From: Candidatus Aegiribacteria sp.
Lineage (GTDB): Bacteria > Fermentibacterota > Fermentibacteria > Fermentibacterales > Fermentibacteraceae
NCBI GenBank assembly: GCA_021107345.1
Contig: JAIOSX010000358.1
Span: 1 to 5,031, forward strand
DNA: 5,031 nucleotides
Direction of reading: 5' to 3'
In this document: positions 4,235-5,031 of the stretch, one piece after another
How the letters are laid out: each line of letters starts with the position of its first letter
Position numbering within the stretch: position 1 is the stretch's first letter
Program-made: the position numbers and the translations under genes
The notes under the pieces: generated by a model
What the model was told of the DNA's origin: nothing
Databases searched by the model: none
The model's input: the letters and a program-made list of their open reading frames with translations, nothing else

Positions 4235-5005
4235 ATGATCAAAGCAGACTACAGGAAGATCGCCTCATTCTATGACAGGGGGCGTTCGCTTTCGGCACAG
4301 AATACTACCTTGTGGTTCAATCTGATCTCGAAGCTGTCGGGGGCATCAAAGGGAGCAAGAATGCTGGATCTTGGCTGTGGTACAGGACGTTTCTCTTTGC
4401 CTATGACGACCAGCCTGGGGTTCAATGTGACAGGCGTGGATTCCTCTGCTGAAATGCTTGCGAAAGCGAAGCAGAAGGACTCCAATTGCAAAGTGAACTG
4501 GGTCCTCGCAGATGCAGGCGCGCTGACCTTCCCAGGTGGCTCATTCGATGTTGTCTTCCTATCGCATTTGCTCCATCACGTCGACAGTCCTTTCGCAGTG
4601 CTGAAAGAATGCAACAGGGTACTGGCCCCTTCGGGAGTCGTACTGATCAGGTATGGCGCAATGGATCAGATCCGGAGTGACGTCGAACATACGTTCTTTC
4701 CCCAGGTCACCGAGATTGACGAGCCAAGAACCCCAACGCGAGAACTCATGGAGAGATGGCTCCTTGACGCTGGCTTTGTGGGCATATTCTCTGAAGAGGT
4801 CGTACAGCAGACGTATCAGACAGGCATGGCGCATCTTGATGCGGCGCGAGCGAGAAGCACATCTGTTTTGAGTATGATATCGGAAATATCCTTTCAGGCT
4901 GGTATACATAGCCTGGCAGAACATGTGGCCATGAATCCGGAGGACGAATGGGTACTGTTTGATAAGATGACACTTACTGCTGGCCACAAAAGGAAATCTC
5001 AATAA
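4235..5005 (+). CDS. Class I SAM-dependent methyltransferase (Methyltransf_11 type), second of two
   Basis: From ATG 4235 it has 256 residues. YRKIASFYDRGR (6-17) opens the protein. Motif I, MLDLGCGTGRF (43-53), is a consensus SAM loop. GVDSSAEML (67-75) gives the ribose-binding acid D69. D93 follows in VLADA, and SHLLHHV (110-116) and NRVLAPSGVVLIRY (127-140) complete the core. The C-terminal part, with FFPQVTEIDEPRTPTRELMERWLLDAGF, parallels the first methyltransferase (HYFPEMM...SLESVEAAMSQGGL), so the two share more than the generic Rossmann fold. The acceptor is unknown; small molecules are likeliest for this group. It is richer in G+C than the first copy (36 of 60 in row 4501-4560). The protein is cytosolic, with no signal or membrane segment. 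The 63-base gap before it shows no clear promoter or terminator. Confidence 0.87.
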   Translation: MIKADYRKIASFYDRGRSLSAQNTTLWFNLISKLSGASKGARMLDLGCGTGRFSLPMTTSLGFNVTGVDSSAEMLAKAKQKDSNCKVNWVLADAGALTFPGGSFDVVFLSHLLHHVDSPFAVLKECNRVLAPSGVVLIRYGAMDQIRSDVEHTFFPQVTEIDEPRTPTRELMERWLLDAGFVGIFSEEVVQQTYQTGMAHLDAARARSTSVLSMISEISFQAGIHSLAEHVAMNPEDEWVLFDKMTLTAGHKRKSQ

Positions 5006-5021
5006 GAGCAGAGTGTACTCA

Positions 5022-5028
5022 AAGGAAA
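5022..5028 (+). promoter_or_regulatory. Possible ribosome-binding site for a gene beyond the window
   Basis: AAGGAAA lies in the purine-rich last bases, 17 bases after the stop of the second methyltransferase. It would suit a start codon a few bases past the window edge on the same strand. Nothing confirms this. Confidence 0.25.
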
Positions 5029-5031
5029 GAA

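Noticed and set aside
1..5031. Canonical integron attC sites (RYYYAAC paired with GTTRRRY)
   Set aside because: Candidate right-hand boxes in the folded gaps read GTTCTAT, GTTTTCT and GTTACCT. None matches GTTRRRY and they do not agree with one another, so no attC feature is annotated.

Overview
The window reads as bacterial DNA: compact same-strand genes, Shine-Dalgarno sites, ATGA start/stop overlaps, and no introns. Lineage cannot be fixed from the sequence. The RpiB is of the glutamate (Mycobacterium-like) active-site type, which occurs in several phyla. All supported genes lie on the + strand. No integrase, transposase, tRNA, rRNA, CRISPR array or rho-independent terminator was seen.

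Layout. (1) 1-117 is the last 38 codons of an unidentified gene. (2) 118-235 is a gap with a strong bulged hairpin (116-176) and a 10-bp palindrome. (3) 236-664 is rpiB, ribose-5-phosphate isomerase B. (4) 665-871 is an AT-rich gap with short inverted and direct repeats. (5) 872-1666 is a Stf0-family (trehalose 2-sulfotransferase-like) PAPS sulfotransferase. (6) 1667-1741 is a gap with an orphan Shine-Dalgarno and an imperfect fold. (7) 1742-3632 is a tight three-gene operon: an ANT(2'')-like nucleotidyltransferase, a NudB-like Nudix hydrolase and a class I SAM methyltransferase, each junction a 4-base ATGA overlap. (8) 3692-4171 is a small protein of unknown function with a signal peptide. 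(9) 4235-5005 is a second class I SAM methyltransferase of the same general architecture as the first. (10) 5006-5031 ends in a purine-rich, Shine-Dalgarno-like stretch that may serve a gene beyond the window.

Taken together this looks like accessory or genomic-island DNA rather than a conserved housekeeping block. The genes are short and functionally unrelated, base composition swings from gene to gene (about 37% to 60% G+C in single 60-base rows I counted), and several enzymes are small-molecule modifiers (sulfo-, nucleotidyl- and methyl-transfer, nucleotide hydrolysis). Only the ANT/Nudix/methyltransferase trio has sequence evidence of being one expression unit. Some gaps contain folded repeats reminiscent of integron attC sites, but canonical attC core boxes were not found, so a cassette-array reading is a hypothesis only. 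I found no convincing previously undescribed system; the best leads are the 116-176 hairpin, the coupled three-gene unit and the small secreted protein.
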